64,000 bases of DNA from Bifiguratus adelaidae (lineage: Eukaryota; Mucoromycota; Endogonomycetes; Endogonales), in the NCBI GenBank assembly GCA_002261195.1, contig MVBO01000018.1, forward strand, positions 117,797-181,796. Direction: 5' to 3'. Position 1 is the stretch's first letter; each line of letters begins with the position of its first letter. Both the position numbers and the translations under genes were made by a program. Positions 24,047 to 34,984 of the stretch are shown here, one piece after another. The notes under the pieces were generated by a model, which searched no databases, was not told the DNA's origin, and was given only the letters and a program-made list of their open reading frames with translations.

Positions 24047-24365
24047 GATGAACTAGAGAGAGCAAGAAACGTACATAAGCTGACAACGAAACACAAATTT
24101 TGAGATGATCTTGCTGTGGCTTAGCTTCGACTCAGAGATCGAGCCTGATTTATTGGGCTTTAGGACAATACATGGATACATGAATGAATGTCGAGATGAA
24201 GATAATAAAGAATATTGTGTGATGATGCCAGGCGCAGTGTAGCGGTTGAGCATGCGTCTCCTGTAGCGTCTTGTAGATGCGTTTCTTTGAAAAGATCCAA
24301 TCACTGAATGTCAACCTTATTTGGCAATCATTCATGGTGTGTTTACGCCAATCATAATTGCAGAC
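24047..24365. other. SHMT upstream region, no gene seen
   Basis: 319 bp between the SHMT start and the COP1 stop on the same strand. It must hold the SHMT promoter and the COP1 terminator; no recognisable motif was noticed. Confidence 0.35.
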
Positions 24366-27324
24366 TCAGTAGAGGTGGTAGGCATGAATATGTCCTTGAC
24401 TGTTGGCAGCAACCAAAGCATTACTGTGGGGTCTCCAATCCAAAGCGCTTACAAAGAGTTGCTTAGCATCCTCTGGGGAGTCATCGTGCTGCAGGCAAAA
24501 AATCGATATGGGTCTCATCATGATACTGGACAACTTACCATGATCACGCCAAAGTCACGGTGCAAGATAGGTGCCGAGATGTCCTTGTGATAAATGTAGG
24601 TCGTGTTATCTTCACTTCCACAAGCAATCCAGTCTCCTTTGTTAGCCAGTCCAACAAAAAACTTGTTGTTCACATGTCCTGAAAATGTTCGTGTGCAAAC
24701 TCCTTGATTTACATCCCATAGCTTAAGCGAGCCATCGATGGAGCTAGATGTGTCTGTAAGTCATCAACACTATATGCTTGTCATGATACCTACGCTGAAA
24801 GTAACTCTTGGCTAGACTGCCATTGGACAAGGGAGACTGATTGGTTGTGTCCAACGAGCAAAGCGGAAGGTCTTTTAGTCATTCGGATGTCGTATAAATG
24901 AATATGGTGATCTACTGATTATCAGTACTGTTCCACAACTTACAGTAAACTAGTATACAATACCTGCGCCACCGACTGCCACTTGCTTCTCTTTGTATGG
25001 ACTGAAAGTTGCCGACGATGCAATCGCATGGATATCTATGGTATGAATAGAGTGACGAGAATTGGTACTCCAGATCTTGACTCGATGGTCCTCACTAGCA
25101 GTTATGAGTTGTCTTGGTTGAATGGCATTATAGTGCACACTCCAAGTACGCCGCTCGTGTTCGTCAAGGGCCAGAATGGATCGGCCGGCTTCTGTGTCCC
25201 AGATGCGAACGAGGCCTTCATAATCTACGCTAGCAAGTTGCGATTTGTAGCATGGACTGTAGTCAAGACAGCTAATAGGCTGTTAGATCGCATGGAGGCG
25301 TCGTATAGCCCGAGTCATACTTGCCTAATCTTCGTAGCGCAATTCAGTTGGCGAATAGGAAAGGTAAATGACCGGCAAGAATCTGAAGGGACTCGAGAGA
25401 TCGAGTCTTCCCTAAGAAAGTGTAAAGAGTGAGTGCTGTGTAACACAGTTTGCAAGTTTGCGTCAGAAACCCGCCCGTACATGTCCAGAGAGCTGTAATC
25501 ATACAGCTTAATCTTCCTATTAACACCGCCGACCGCAAAAAACTCGCCATCTTTGTCAAACTTCAAAGAGCTGATAAGATTTGACTCGTTGCTTATATGA
25601 TAGCAGGGGATTGTGTGCATCAAGACCAGTTGCGCGTGTCGTGTAAAGTCGCCGATAGTGCTGGCAATTTTTTTCAGGTACGCTGATGGTTGGCGACCTG
25701 GAGGCCCAAGTCAGCACTCTCTCAGTCACAATTGAATCGTTGCCTTGCTTACATGCGAGTCTCCGTGCAATGTATGTCTGTCCAAACTCTTGGAAATGGG
25801 GAAGTATTCTTCTTTCCTTCTCCTTGATAGAGTGACTTCGACGTAAAAGCGAGATTGGCGTGGACTGGCTTCGTCCAAGAGGCTTGACGTTTTCATCGGC
25901 CCCACATACTATCCCTGTGGTGTACTGCCGCCTAAAGTAAGTTGAGCTCGCAGGACAATCCGAGTCTTCTTGCCCTTACCTAAGGGCAATTTTGCTTGAT
26001 CTGTGAGGTAGATCATTGTCATCATTTTCCTACAAGTGAGCAATGTCCAGAATGATTAGATCATGTACGAAACCATAACTTACACCGTGAGGTCGCTTCC
26101 GCGCAAAGGACATCACTTTGTCTTGAACAGGTACGTCGGTTGCTAAAGATGTGACTTTTTCTTCCGTGCTCGCCTCAACTTGACGATCTTCATTATGGTC
26201 AACGGAATCGTCGAGTGCCTCAAGCGAATCCTCTGTCAATCGTATATCATCCTCAATCATTGCGATCTCCGACAGGAGTTGCATCATTGCCTAGCGAAGG
26301 TCAAAATTGGTGCTCTTTGGAGAAGCGGGCATACCATTTCCTTCTCTCCTTTAAGCTTTGTGAGAAATTGCGCCAGAACTCCATAGTTAACATGCTCCTC
26401 CTCCTTTTGCTTTTCGTCTTCATCACTCGGTGATATTTGAGCAGACTGCTGTACTGCAAAGACGTTGTGAGTTCTACACACAGATCAAACTGTCCTACCC
26501 TTCTTCATTGCTGCGTTAGACCCCAAGGGCTCAAGTAGTCCGTCTCCTGGATTGGGTTCTCTTAGCATCTCTGCTTTGCCTTCTTGGAGACATTGAGATC
26601 GTGTTTTAGTGCCATCCTCGTCCGACTCACCCATGCCTTGCACTTTGGTTAAAGATTTGCGCACTATAGAAGTGGTGACTAAGCTGAAAGATGGCAGATT
26701 GATCGAGACAGCATCTATCTCACCTGCAACCATTGGCGTGATGATGTCTTTGAAGAGATACTGTGAGCAGCAAGGACAAGTCTTGGCATACTTAAAGTGC
26801 TGAAAGATGCAGTATTGACTATTTAAAGGTCTAGTTTACCGCATTGAAGGAAAAGCGATGATATCCATTGACCCACCAGAAGAAATGCCCGCATTGAGTG
26901 ACAATTGGATCTGTCATTGTACTCAAACAGATCGGACTGAAACCATCAAAAGCTGATTAGCCCAGCAAGGTCTCCATTAAAATGCTCTTAAGCCATACCA
27001 GTCGCCTATTGAAGATGGCATATCCGCAGTCGTTGGCATATACTGGACGGTAGCGGCTGACGCTTCGGACCGATGTTCTCCCTGTCCCGCTGGAGTAGGA
27101 TGTCCCAGGTCATCTCTACGGGGCTCAATGCACCGCTGCTCACACTCCTTTGCATCGATCTGCTCCAGCTCTTTGGCGGACATGAACACTCCTATCGATC
27201 GCCGGGAGAGCGAGTGTTCTACAGAGTTGTTCTCGGTGGATGTTTGTGCGGAGCAATCCGCCAAATCGTCCAATTGCCTTGTTTCATGGACTCCATGCAT
27301 GTCAAGGTGTCCCTGAACGACCAT
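24366..27324 (-). CDS. COP1: COP1-type RING/coiled-coil/WD40 E3 ubiquitin ligase
   Basis: Substrate-receptor ubiquitin ligase known from plants and animals. A disordered N-terminus (MVVQGHLDMHGVHE...) leads to a RING: splicing 26,990 to 26,9xx restores CPICLSTMTDPIVTQCGH, and an acceptor about 40 bp further in gives FFCQYCIFQH then KYAKTCPCCSQYLF, a complete C3HC4 finger. A charged region with predicted coiled coil follows (MMQLLSEIAMIEDDIRLTED). The C-terminal WD40 propeller matches COP1 closely: LDEHERRTWSVHYNAIQP, HRVKIWSTNSRHSIHTID, VAVGGADHHIHLYDIR, LVGHNQSVSLVQWQ, DGSLKLWDVNQGVCTRTFSG, HVNNKFFVGLANKGDWIACG and SEDNTTYIYHK. TGA is at 24366-24368. About twelve short introns. COP1 is uncommon in fungi. 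Divergent from MIX23. Confidence 0.9.
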
Positions 27325-27439
27325 ATATGCTTTCCTTTCGGACAAGTCCTGCAACCGAACCACAACACAAGAGAAAAGAACAAGTGAGAGAAAACCGGCA
27401 TTGACCAAATTTGGACGTTTTATTTCACTCGAGTTCACT
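27325..27439. promoter_or_regulatory. 115-bp bidirectional promoter
   Basis: Region between the inferred COP1 (minus) and MIX23 (plus) start codons. No consensus element stands out. Both starts are inferred from family alignment, so limits may shift by tens of bases. Confidence 0.35.
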
Positions 27440-28064
27440 ATGGCTGCTTCAATGACGCCCAACATGTGCTACAATCTTTCCTACTTTAAAGGTAAGCAGA
27501 CAGAAATAGTATGCCTTGTCGTCAATCGCCGCAAGTCGCGGCTCGACACCACTCTTGCCGTAACTCACGCCTCCATTTCAGAGCTCATGCGCGAATATCG
27601 CAAAGTAGACGACAATATCATGCTTCGAATGAACACGACGGATACCCACAGCGAAGCAGCATGCGCTGCCTTCTTTATACAACTGGCAGAAGCCTATCAT
27701 CAACGCGAGGATGTCGTCAATTATTGCCTTAAAGTACGTACATCCGAGCAGCGCGTCCATTCGCTTACCTGTACGTTTATTTACCAGGTCATGGACGAAG
27801 AGCTGGATCGGAAGCAAAAGCTGATAGATCAAGATCCATTCAATACGCAGGTCAAGGACAAGATATACTCCGAGGAGTCAAAGGTAAATCCGTGTCCAAA
27901 TGGTGCCATTGTCATCTCATATTCATCCGTAGCGTCGAATGGTCTCCAATGAATTAACCGTCGAGGATATCGTAAGGGAGCGTTCTCTACAAGTGTTTAG
28001 AACAAAGTGTAGGATATTCAATATTCCCACCGACTTTGAGGATTTCGTGAGCAGGCGCAAGTAA
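27440..28064 (+). CDS. MIX23: MIX23/CCDC58 (Cid2) mitochondrial intermembrane-space protein
   Basis: Small helical protein of the mitochondrial intermembrane space that supports protein import (MIX23 in yeast, CCDC58 in animals; S. pombe Cid2). MAASMTPNMCYNLSYFKELM joins over a 1st intron to MREYRKVDDNIMLRMNT (family 'R..DD.I...LN' motif), then AACAAFFIQLAEAYHQRE and VVNYCLK with the conserved spaced Cys residues. After a second intron come MDEELDRKQKLIDQDPF, then RRMVSNELTVEDIVRERSL and VFRTKCRIF, matching the 'EL.VE.+V..RS...F...CR' C-terminal block. TAA is at 28062-28064. Confidence 0.88.
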
Positions 28065-28098
28065 AAACGTTCTTCCTCGCGACGGCTCTTTCCGAAGT

Positions 28099-28104
28099 CA
28101 CGTG
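28099..28104. promoter_or_regulatory. E-box CACGTG
   Basis: Perfect CACGTG within AAGTCACGTGC, 69 bp upstream of the next plus-strand start. A candidate bHLH (Cbf1/USF-like) site, supported only by sequence and position. Confidence 0.35.
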
Positions 28105-28172
28105 CATTGCTTTGGTCTTTAAAGGCGCGCTGCGGTTCACTTCAACCTTGCTGTTTACTTTTTGTTTACAAC

Positions 28173-28555
28173 ATGAGACTTGCCACACGAATAGAGCAGG
28201 AGGAAGCGTCTAAATATGCCATGAAAGGTTTTGCTATTGGGGCTGCCAAGTGGGGAGCCGTCGGAGTCATCGCTGCTTCTGGTTTAAATATCGTCAATCC
28301 ATGGTTTCGAAGGACCGGTCTGCAATACAAGGTGAGTCTGCACGTATTCCCTCGGAACGTATTGACATCTATTAGTTTTATCTCGTCATGGCTGCGGCAC
28401 TCGGAGGAGGGGCCCATAGTGCTGATCGCTATTTGGTCAACTTTGAGCGACGAGGACGAAGAAAGCAACTTGAAGCAACAAAACGGGCTCGATATGACGC
28501 TTTCTACGGCAAAGAGGTGTTTGCTACGGAGGCAACTCAACCTACAACTGCTTGA
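28173..28555 (+). CDS. Small conserved-looking membrane protein, likely mitochondrial
   Basis: Two exons encode a protein of about 111 residues. MRLATRIEQEEASKYAMKG leads into a hydrophobic stretch GFAIGAAKWGAVGVIAAS. WFRRTGLQYKFYLVMAAALG spans the splice junction, after a 45-bp intron, and forms a second hydrophobic stretch. A basic C-terminal tail follows (DRYLVNFERRGRRKQLEATK) and ends QPTTA, TGA at 28553-28555. The 'MRLAT...A..G...G' opening with two short membrane segments resembles small conserved fungal inner-membrane proteins, but no named family is claimed. It sits in a run of mitochondrial genes. Confidence 0.7.
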
Positions 28556-28737
28556 TCCAAGCTCCCTTGTACCATACATACATAGACGTCAGAATTGCGA
28601 CATGAAAATCAGTTGCCTGTATTTTCGAAGCCAATATATGGAAGCTCAAAAGTATCCGTTGTCAAGCCAAGGCCCATCCCGCTACCCAGCAAGGAGAGCA
28701 AACTGTGTATATTGCTACTGCTTCTGTTTTGACAACC

Positions 28738-29397
28738 TTATTCCATATTCTTTGCTCCCATTTCAGACTCGTGCAAGAACCAGATCCGCTTCTCGGTCTC
28801 ATTGATGAAATCCTCCAGCAAGGACGTCGTCGCCACATCCCCTTTGGAGCTACAAATCTCATGAACCTTGCGTTGCTCTTTAAGCAACGTCATGTTATCG
28901 TTGATGAGGTTCTGAAACATGTCTTCCGGCTTGACGTACATGTCGTTATCATCCTTGATGGATTGCAAGGAGGCGATATGCGACACAGATCGGATCGTCG
29001 TACCGCCAATACGACGCACTCGTTCAGCGAGTGGATCGACCGATCCCAAGACTGAATCACTTTGTTCATCCAGCAATAAGTGATAGTCGCGAAAGTGACT
29101 GCCGGATACTAGAGACGAGGTTAGCGTCAATGGTGATATGGACATGGACTACTTGCAATGCCAGTGATAGTTTTTGTTCTTGATGAATAAGGCAAAGGTA
29201 TCGGCAATCAATCCATTCACTGCATTCGATATCTCTTGCACATTACTGGCATTCAAATCGGTGGGTGTGGCCAATTGACGGGGTGGCTTCTGAGTATGAA
29301 CATTGACCTTGGGAGCAGACATGACGGAGGCAATAAATGGGCGGTAAACGAGAGGAACTGTCGTTGTTCGCTTCAAGAGTGTAGTTGAAAAGAACAT
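28738..29397 (-). CDS. Dps-family mini-ferritin with probable mitochondrial presequence
   Basis: 203-residue protein. MFFSTTLLKRTTTVPLVYRP is basic, Ser/Thr-rich and lacks acidic residues, as expected of a mitochondrial presequence. The Dps domain follows: NAVNGLIADTFALFIKNKNY, then HWHLSGSHFRDYHLLLDEQS and DPLAERVRRIGGTTIRS, with the spaced His-x11-His-x3-Asp pattern that forms the inter-subunit ferroxidase centre, and LLEDFINETEKRIWFLHES at the C-terminus. Dps dodecamers oxidise and store iron and remove peroxide. The single intron (29109-29156) uses a GC donor; a GT donor 4 bp further would break the frame, so the GC-AG junction is supported. A shorter product starting at the internal Met 'MSAPKVNVHTQ' would be cytosolic. 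Dps is mainly bacterial. Confidence 0.88.
29109..29156 (-). other. GC-AG intron in the Dps gene
   Basis: Donor GCAAGT, acceptor CTCTAG, 48 bp. Only this junction joins the two conserved halves in frame (HWH to SGSHFRDYH), giving 612 coding bases. Confidence 0.7.
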
Positions 29398-29722
29398 GGT
29401 CAATTCAAGCATAAATGACACTTTCCCCAATACGAGGTGAGACACATACAAGGGGTGCATCGGATGCAAATGATCATGGATTGCAACATACCTACCATAT
29501 TTGGGGATCACCGATTTCTGGTACGCTGCCACACATCGCATTGCTGGATTATGACGTTGAAAACGAACGTTTGAATCAAGGGATGCTTTTATTCCATGAC
29601 CCTGTGCATATCGACAATGTATAATACAACAGAAAAAAATCTACGATCTATGAAGAGCTTTTGAGGGAAAACGGAATCAGATACGTGCACGGTGATGGTT
29701 GTGAATGGAAATAGATGTGCTT
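29398..29722. other. Dps upstream region, no gene seen
   Basis: 325 bp between the Dps start and the Hsp70 stop, both minus strand. The Hsp70 3' untranslated region and Dps promoter must lie here. No heat-shock or CRE site noticed. Confidence 0.35.
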
Positions 29723-31751
29723 CTATTGCTTGTTGGAACCTTGGTTATCGTGATCAACCACATTTTCATCCTTGGGTTGTTCAGCACCGCTGTTGGCGGC
29801 GTTTTGGCGGTAGACAGCCTCGAACAATTTGAGAGACGCTTGTTGCAAATCATAAGTCTCCTTCTTCATCACCTCAGGGTCGGCGTTTTCGCCCTGGCCG
29901 ATGACCTCACGCAACTTGCTGATTTGTTGGCGAATCTTTTCAGATTCGGCCATGTCCAATTGCTTCTCGAAATCAGACATATTCTTCTCCGTCTCTTGGA
30001 TGATGCTCTCAGAAGTGTTGGTTTGCTCAATTACAGCCTTACGCTTGGCGTCAGACTCGGCAAATTGTTCGGCTTGCTTGAGCATGTCCTCAATCTCGTT
30101 GTTGGAAAGACCACCGCTGGCAACAATAGACATGGATTGATCGCGACCGGTAGCCTTATCCTTGGCTCCGACATTGACAATACCATCGGCATCAATGTCA
30201 AATGACACCTCGATTTGAGGAACGCCCTTAGGGGCAGGGGCGATGCCGGTCAAGTTGAACTCACCGAGCAACTTGTTGTCCCGGACAAGTTCACGTTCAC
30301 CTTGGAAGACCTTGACTTGAACTTGAGTTTGGCCATCAGCAGCAGTGGAAAACACTTGAGACTTCTTGGTGGGAATGGTAGTGTTGCGGTTGATCAATCG
30401 GGTGAAGACACCTCCGAGGGTCTCAATACCCAAGGAAAGAGGGGTAACATCCAACAAGAGAATGTCAGTTACGGAACCAGCGAGGACACCACCTTGAATA
30501 GCAGCGCCAATTGCAACAGCCTCATCGGGGTTCACACTTTTACCAGGCTCGCGACCAAAGACAGACTTGACAGTTTCGACGACCTTGGGCATACGGGACA
30601 TACCTCCGACCAAAACAACGTCTCCGATCTCACTAGTGGTGACACCAGCATCCTTGATGGCCTTTTGACAGGGAGAGATGGTGCGCTTGATGAGACCGTC
30701 GACAAGTTGCTCATACTTGGCACGAGTCAACTTCATGTTGATGTGCTTAGGGCCAGTGGCGTCAGCGGTGATGTAAGGAAGGTTGATATCAGTTTGAACG
30801 GTGGAAGACAATTCAATCTTGGCCTTCTCGCAGGCTTCACGGATACGTTGAATGGCCATGCGGTCCTTGCCCAAATCGAGACCTGACTCCTTCTTGAACT
30901 CGGCGACCACGTGCCCGACCAAAGTACCGTCGAAATCCTCGCCACCGAGAGCGGTATCACCGTTGGTAGACTTGACTTCGAAAACTCCATTCTGAATTTC
31001 GAGAATGGAGATATCAAAGGTACCACCTCCCAAATCGTAGACAGCGACAACCTTGTCACCAGCCTTATCCAGACCGTAGGCGAGAGCCGCGGCGGTAGGT
31101 TCGTTGATGACACGGAGCACCTCCAAACCGGCGATCTTACCGGCGTCCTTGGTTGCCTGACGTTGAGCGTCGTTGAAGTAAGCGGGAACAGTGATGACGG
31201 CGTGGTTAGCCTTCTTACCGAGGTAGCCTTCGGCTGTCTCCTTCATCTTTCCGAGGACAAAAGCACCTATCTGAGAAGGCGAGTATTTCTGACCACGAGC
31301 TTCCACCCAAGCGTCACCGTTAGTGTGCTCGATGATCTTGAATGGTACTGACTTTTGATCGTGTTGAACAGCGGGATCCTTGTATTGACGACCAATCAAA
31401 CGCTTCGCCGCGTAAATGGTATTTTCGGGGTTGACGACAGCCTGACGTTTAGCGGCTTGACCGACCAACAACTCTCCATCTTTGGTGAAAGCGACAATAG
31501 AAGGTGTCGTACGCGCGCCTTCAGCGTTTTCAATCACACGAGCAGACTTGCCCTCCATGACGGATACACACGAGTTGGTGGTACCCAAATCAATACCAAT
31601 GACCGGGCCATTGATGTTTTGGCTGTACGCCCGTCTAAGACCAAGAGCACCTCGCTACAACAAGAGTAAATATTGTTTCATTATATAAGGCAGATCCACT
31701 TACGTTAGCATACAGCGACGTCCTCGTAGCAAGTCTAGCAACCTTATACAT
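29723..31751 (-). CDS. SSC1: Mitochondrial Hsp70 (Ssc1/mortalin)
   Basis: ATP-driven chaperone and import motor of the mitochondrial matrix. Exon 1 encodes a presequence start [16 protein letters not shown]; one intron later [20 protein letters not shown] leads into the ATPase domain with [17 protein letters not shown], the Hsp70 phosphate-1 motif. Other signatures: [36 protein letters not shown] and [18 protein letters not shown]. The substrate domain includes [19 protein letters not shown] and ends in a polar tail GSNKQ, unlike the EEVD of cytosolic Hsp70. TAG is at 29723-29725. Large antisense ORFs here are by-products of codon bias. Confidence 0.96.
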
Positions 31752-31811
31752 GGCAAAAGAGAAGAGTTCCGATCGAAAACGAGAAAACAAAATTTTTGAG
31801 TCAAAGAATGA

Positions 31812-31836
31812 TGACGTCACTTGACATAGAAGGTTC
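31812..31836. promoter_or_regulatory. CRE and heat-shock-element half-pair upstream of SSC1
   Basis: TGACGTCA at 31812-31819 and AGAAGGTTC at 31828-31836 (GAA-N2-TTC, two inverted HSE units) lie 61-85 bp before the Hsp70 start. The HSE fits a heat-shock gene; a full three-unit HSE is not present. Confidence 0.5.
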
Positions 31837-31902
31837 GAGTATGATTTGAACCGTTTATCCAACGTATGATACGAGCATAACGGTTGCAAAGAGTACACTC
31901 AA

Positions 31903-32434
31903 TCAGCCTACGCCATGAGCCATGAGAGCAATGTATGTTCTCATGCATTTGTTTTTCAACATAACCACCTCAATACCTGTGGCAAACATCTTTAACCAAA
32001 AGGTTGACGGCAGCGTCTTAAGTTGCCCATAATTGGAAGTCAAGAGACTCAGGGCCGCATTCGATGTAATGAAAAGGTCCTTGAGTCGTTTGGATATGGT
32101 AGGGATTTTACTCGTTATATGGGACTATGACGAGCGATGATCAGTCAGAGAGGTGGCTATCTAGAATTGGTGAGACTTGTCGACGTACGGTGACAATGGG
32201 GTCATATGCAGCTGTTGACGTTCTAGGTTGAGTTCGCAAGTCGTTTTCAAGCCTCCTCTTGCGTTCTCTGTAGCTGTGTCCTCAAGCGCGCATTCTCTGA
32301 AATAGAGCGTTTAATATACATCAAAGCGCAATATAGTGGTTCGTACCTTCACTAACTCTGTATAAGCCAAACGCGCCCGGTCGACCTTCGGCTAAATGGA
32401 TCTTTTTGACCGTCTGCAATTTTTTTGCGGCCAT
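31903..32434 (-). CDS. Unidentified small spliced gene, frame partly uncertain
   Basis: A candidate first exon MAAKKLQTVKKIHLAEGRPG continues to GAFGLYRVSE before a GTACGA donor. The next exon (about 32187-32290) and, after a GTACGT donor, a last exon reading SHITSKIPTISKRLKDLFIT and SNAALSLLTSNYGQLKTLPS. The last two exons are in one frame (RRLENDLRTQPRTSTAAYDP precedes the junction). Joining exon 1 to them in frame needs the less obvious acceptor at about 32279; the stronger TTTCAG acceptor gives ENARLRTQLQRTQEEA then TGA. TGA for the long version is at 31903-31905. The protein is basic and helical; family not recognised. Confidence 0.4.
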
Positions 32435-33060
32435 TTCCCCCGAACCGATGGACTATGCTTTCATTGAGCAGCTGTTGAGCGGATAGAATGGCCACCCAAG
32501 TTGAGAAATGCTGGGTGTATATGGTTGTGAAGACAAAGGTCCGCGGTGGTACACAAGCCCCTTTGCGCCCTATTTTTATGTTTTACTCATTTTTTTTGCA
32601 CGACATTTTCCCACTCTTGTGAGACCAGTGCTTACGACATCGAATCTCGAGGATGCCAGGAATGCTTGGGTTAATCCAATGCCCTTCGTTCCTGTTATCG
32701 GACTTGCTTTGTCATGTTCGGCATGAAGAGATGATCTGAACTGTAACGCTATTCGTGGCAATTCGAAAGAGGGCATTGGGAAATCAGTCCTCCAATTTAG
32801 CCACCACGACAGCCCTCCACTTCGGAGCTGATGCCCAAAAATGGTAAGCAGTGGGAATACGAAGGACACCGGGAGTTGAGCGGGGTTCCAAAACATGGTC
32901 GTTTGCCAAGATCCCAGACGAAACTGAGACGCGTGCAGGGCGCAGGTCACATGCAGAGTGTAATAGGAGATCTAGGAGATCCCGTTAATTGAGGCTAAGC
33001 ACCACTATAAAATGCGGGGAAGTGACATTTTACACCTTGGTTCTTTTTGTTATCAAAAAT
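32435..33060. other. Intergenic region upstream of the transporter, no gene seen
   Basis: 626 bp, with only short ORFs lacking family features. It probably holds the transporter promoter; this is also where gene density starts to fall. Confidence 0.35.
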
Positions 33061-34984
33061 ATGAAACAACCTTTGCCGCCGACTGTGGCCCATAATGCCA
33101 CGAGCCAGGAGTTTCCTGCAGAAAGAGAGAAGGCATTGGAGACGCCAAAGGCTATTCACAAGAGCTTTATGCAACAGATACGTGAAGTAGTGCTAGGAGA
33201 ACAGTGGTATGTCACGCCTGAGGGTGACCGTGTTTATGGTGTCCCACCCAAGCCTCCTCGCACACCTTTGGCCAACCCATTCCGTCTGATGGCTATGCTC
33301 ACAGCCAAACAGTGGTTGTTCTTCCTCGTGGGTTGGGCTGCATGGACGATGGACGGTTATGACTGTAAGTCGGTTTATCCTCTTTGGGCAGTATACTCAC
33401 GGTTGCTTAGACTTTAGCGTGTCCTTGTCGGTGACGGCGTTGTCAGCACAGTTCAATGTCAGCACGAAGGAAGTCACCCAATCTATTACCTTGACGCTTC
33501 TCTTCCGATCTCTCGGCGCTGTGATTTTTGGTATCGCCTCCGATTTGTATGGCCGAAAGTGGCCGCTCGTGGTGAACTTGGTCATTGTGTCTCTATTGCA
33601 ACTCGGAACTGGATTTACAAATACGTACTCCGCCTTCCTCGGACTGCGTAGTCTCTTCGGTATCGGTATGGGAGGTATCTGGGGTCTCTCTGCCAGTATG
33701 TCACTGGAGAACATGCCTGTCGAACCTAGAGGTCTATTTTCTGGTATCCTGCAGCAAGGTTACGCCCTCGGTTACCTGCTCGCTGCTATTGTCAACCTCT
33801 TCTTGGTTCCTGCTGTTCCTAGTACCTGGCGTGCGCTGTTCTGGTTCGGCTCTGGCCTCACCATGCTGGTGGCCATCGTTCGTGTCTTCATTCCTGAATC
33901 GCCATTGTACATCGCCAAAAAAGAAGCTGGGCAGATCAAGCGTGGTGCGACTACTCATGCGTTTATGAAGGAGTTCCGATTGATGATCATGAGTGAATAC
34001 GTCAGGATCATCTACGCCGTATTGTTGATGACGGGTGAGTTCAAAGAAACTTTGGAGTGGATACGTGCCGAGACTGATGCCCGATCGTGTATAGGCTTCA
34101 ACTTCATGTCTCACGGCAGTCAAGATCTCTTCCCAACATACTTGCAGGTCACCAAAGGTTTCAGTTCCCGATTGTCCACCATTGCAACTATTATCTCTAA
34201 TTGTGGTGCCATTGTCGGTGGTACTGTGTGTGGTAAGTGAATCTGACTTCGCAAAGTTTGATCCATGCTGACGTACCCGTCTCCAGGTTACCTGTCTCAA
34301 TCTTATGGTCGCCGTACCTTGATCGTAGCCATGTGTGTCGTTGGTGGTGCACTTATCCCGCTCTGGATTTTGCCTTCCAACTGGGCTGCCCTCACTGCTG
34401 GTGCTTGCTTGCTCCAATTCTGCGTTCAAGGCGCGTGGGGTATCATTCCTATTCATCTCGCCGAACTTTCTCCACCTGCTTTCCGTGCCGCTTTCCCCGG
34501 TGTATCCTATCAACTCGGCAATATGATCTCATCCTCTGCCAGTCAAATTGAAGCGACATTCGGCGCTCAAGTCAGTACGACCACGCCCGCGGGCCAGGTC
34601 GTACCAGACTATGGCAAGGTCCAAGGCACGCTGATGGGCGTCATTTTCGCCTACGTCATCATTCTCACCTTGATCGGCAAGGCCAGAAAGGGATATGCGT
34701 TCGAAACCTATGGCCGTGCTGGTGAAGTCGATGAACATGGTAACCTCGTTGCCGAGCACGTATTTGAATATGGTGATGCAGCTGCTGTCACAGGTCATGT
34801 TGGCACGGAGCTCGAGCCAGTGTATAACGAAAAGGGCGGAGCCCATTTCGATGGTTATCAAGATCCGGAATTGGGTCTCGAGAAGGGGAACAATGCCGCT
34901 CCAGTTAGATCAGAGAACGCTTCTGCTCACACCGGCGATGCCGTGACCACCGCCGCGAACCATGGTCCGACCACAACCAATTGA
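33061..34984 (+). CDS. JEN1: Jen1-type monocarboxylate/proton symporter (MFS)
   Basis: Plasma-membrane MFS transporter of the sialate:H+ symporter branch that takes up lactate, pyruvate or dicarboxylates. A cytosolic N-terminus (MKQPLPPTVAHNATSQEF) precedes TAKQWLFFLVGWAAWTMDGY, the first helix with the conserved WTMDGYD. ASDLYGRKWPLVVNLVIVSL holds the MFS loop-2 motif; FGIGMGGIWGLSASMSLENM and PVEPRGLFSGILQQGYALGY are typical of Jen1. FNFMSHGSQDLFPTYL is the Jen signature (N-x-x-S/T-H-x-S/N-Q-D-x-x-x-T) needed for substrate binding. Introns lie near 33365-33414, 34034-34094 and 34232-34286. The acidic C-terminal tail ends HGPTTTN, TGA at 34982-34984. Exact substrate unknown. Confidence 0.9.

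Noticed and set aside
30215-31351. Long plus-strand ORFs opposite mitochondrial Hsp70
   Set aside because: Antisense by-products of the biased Hsp70 exon; composition is atypical and no domain is seen.
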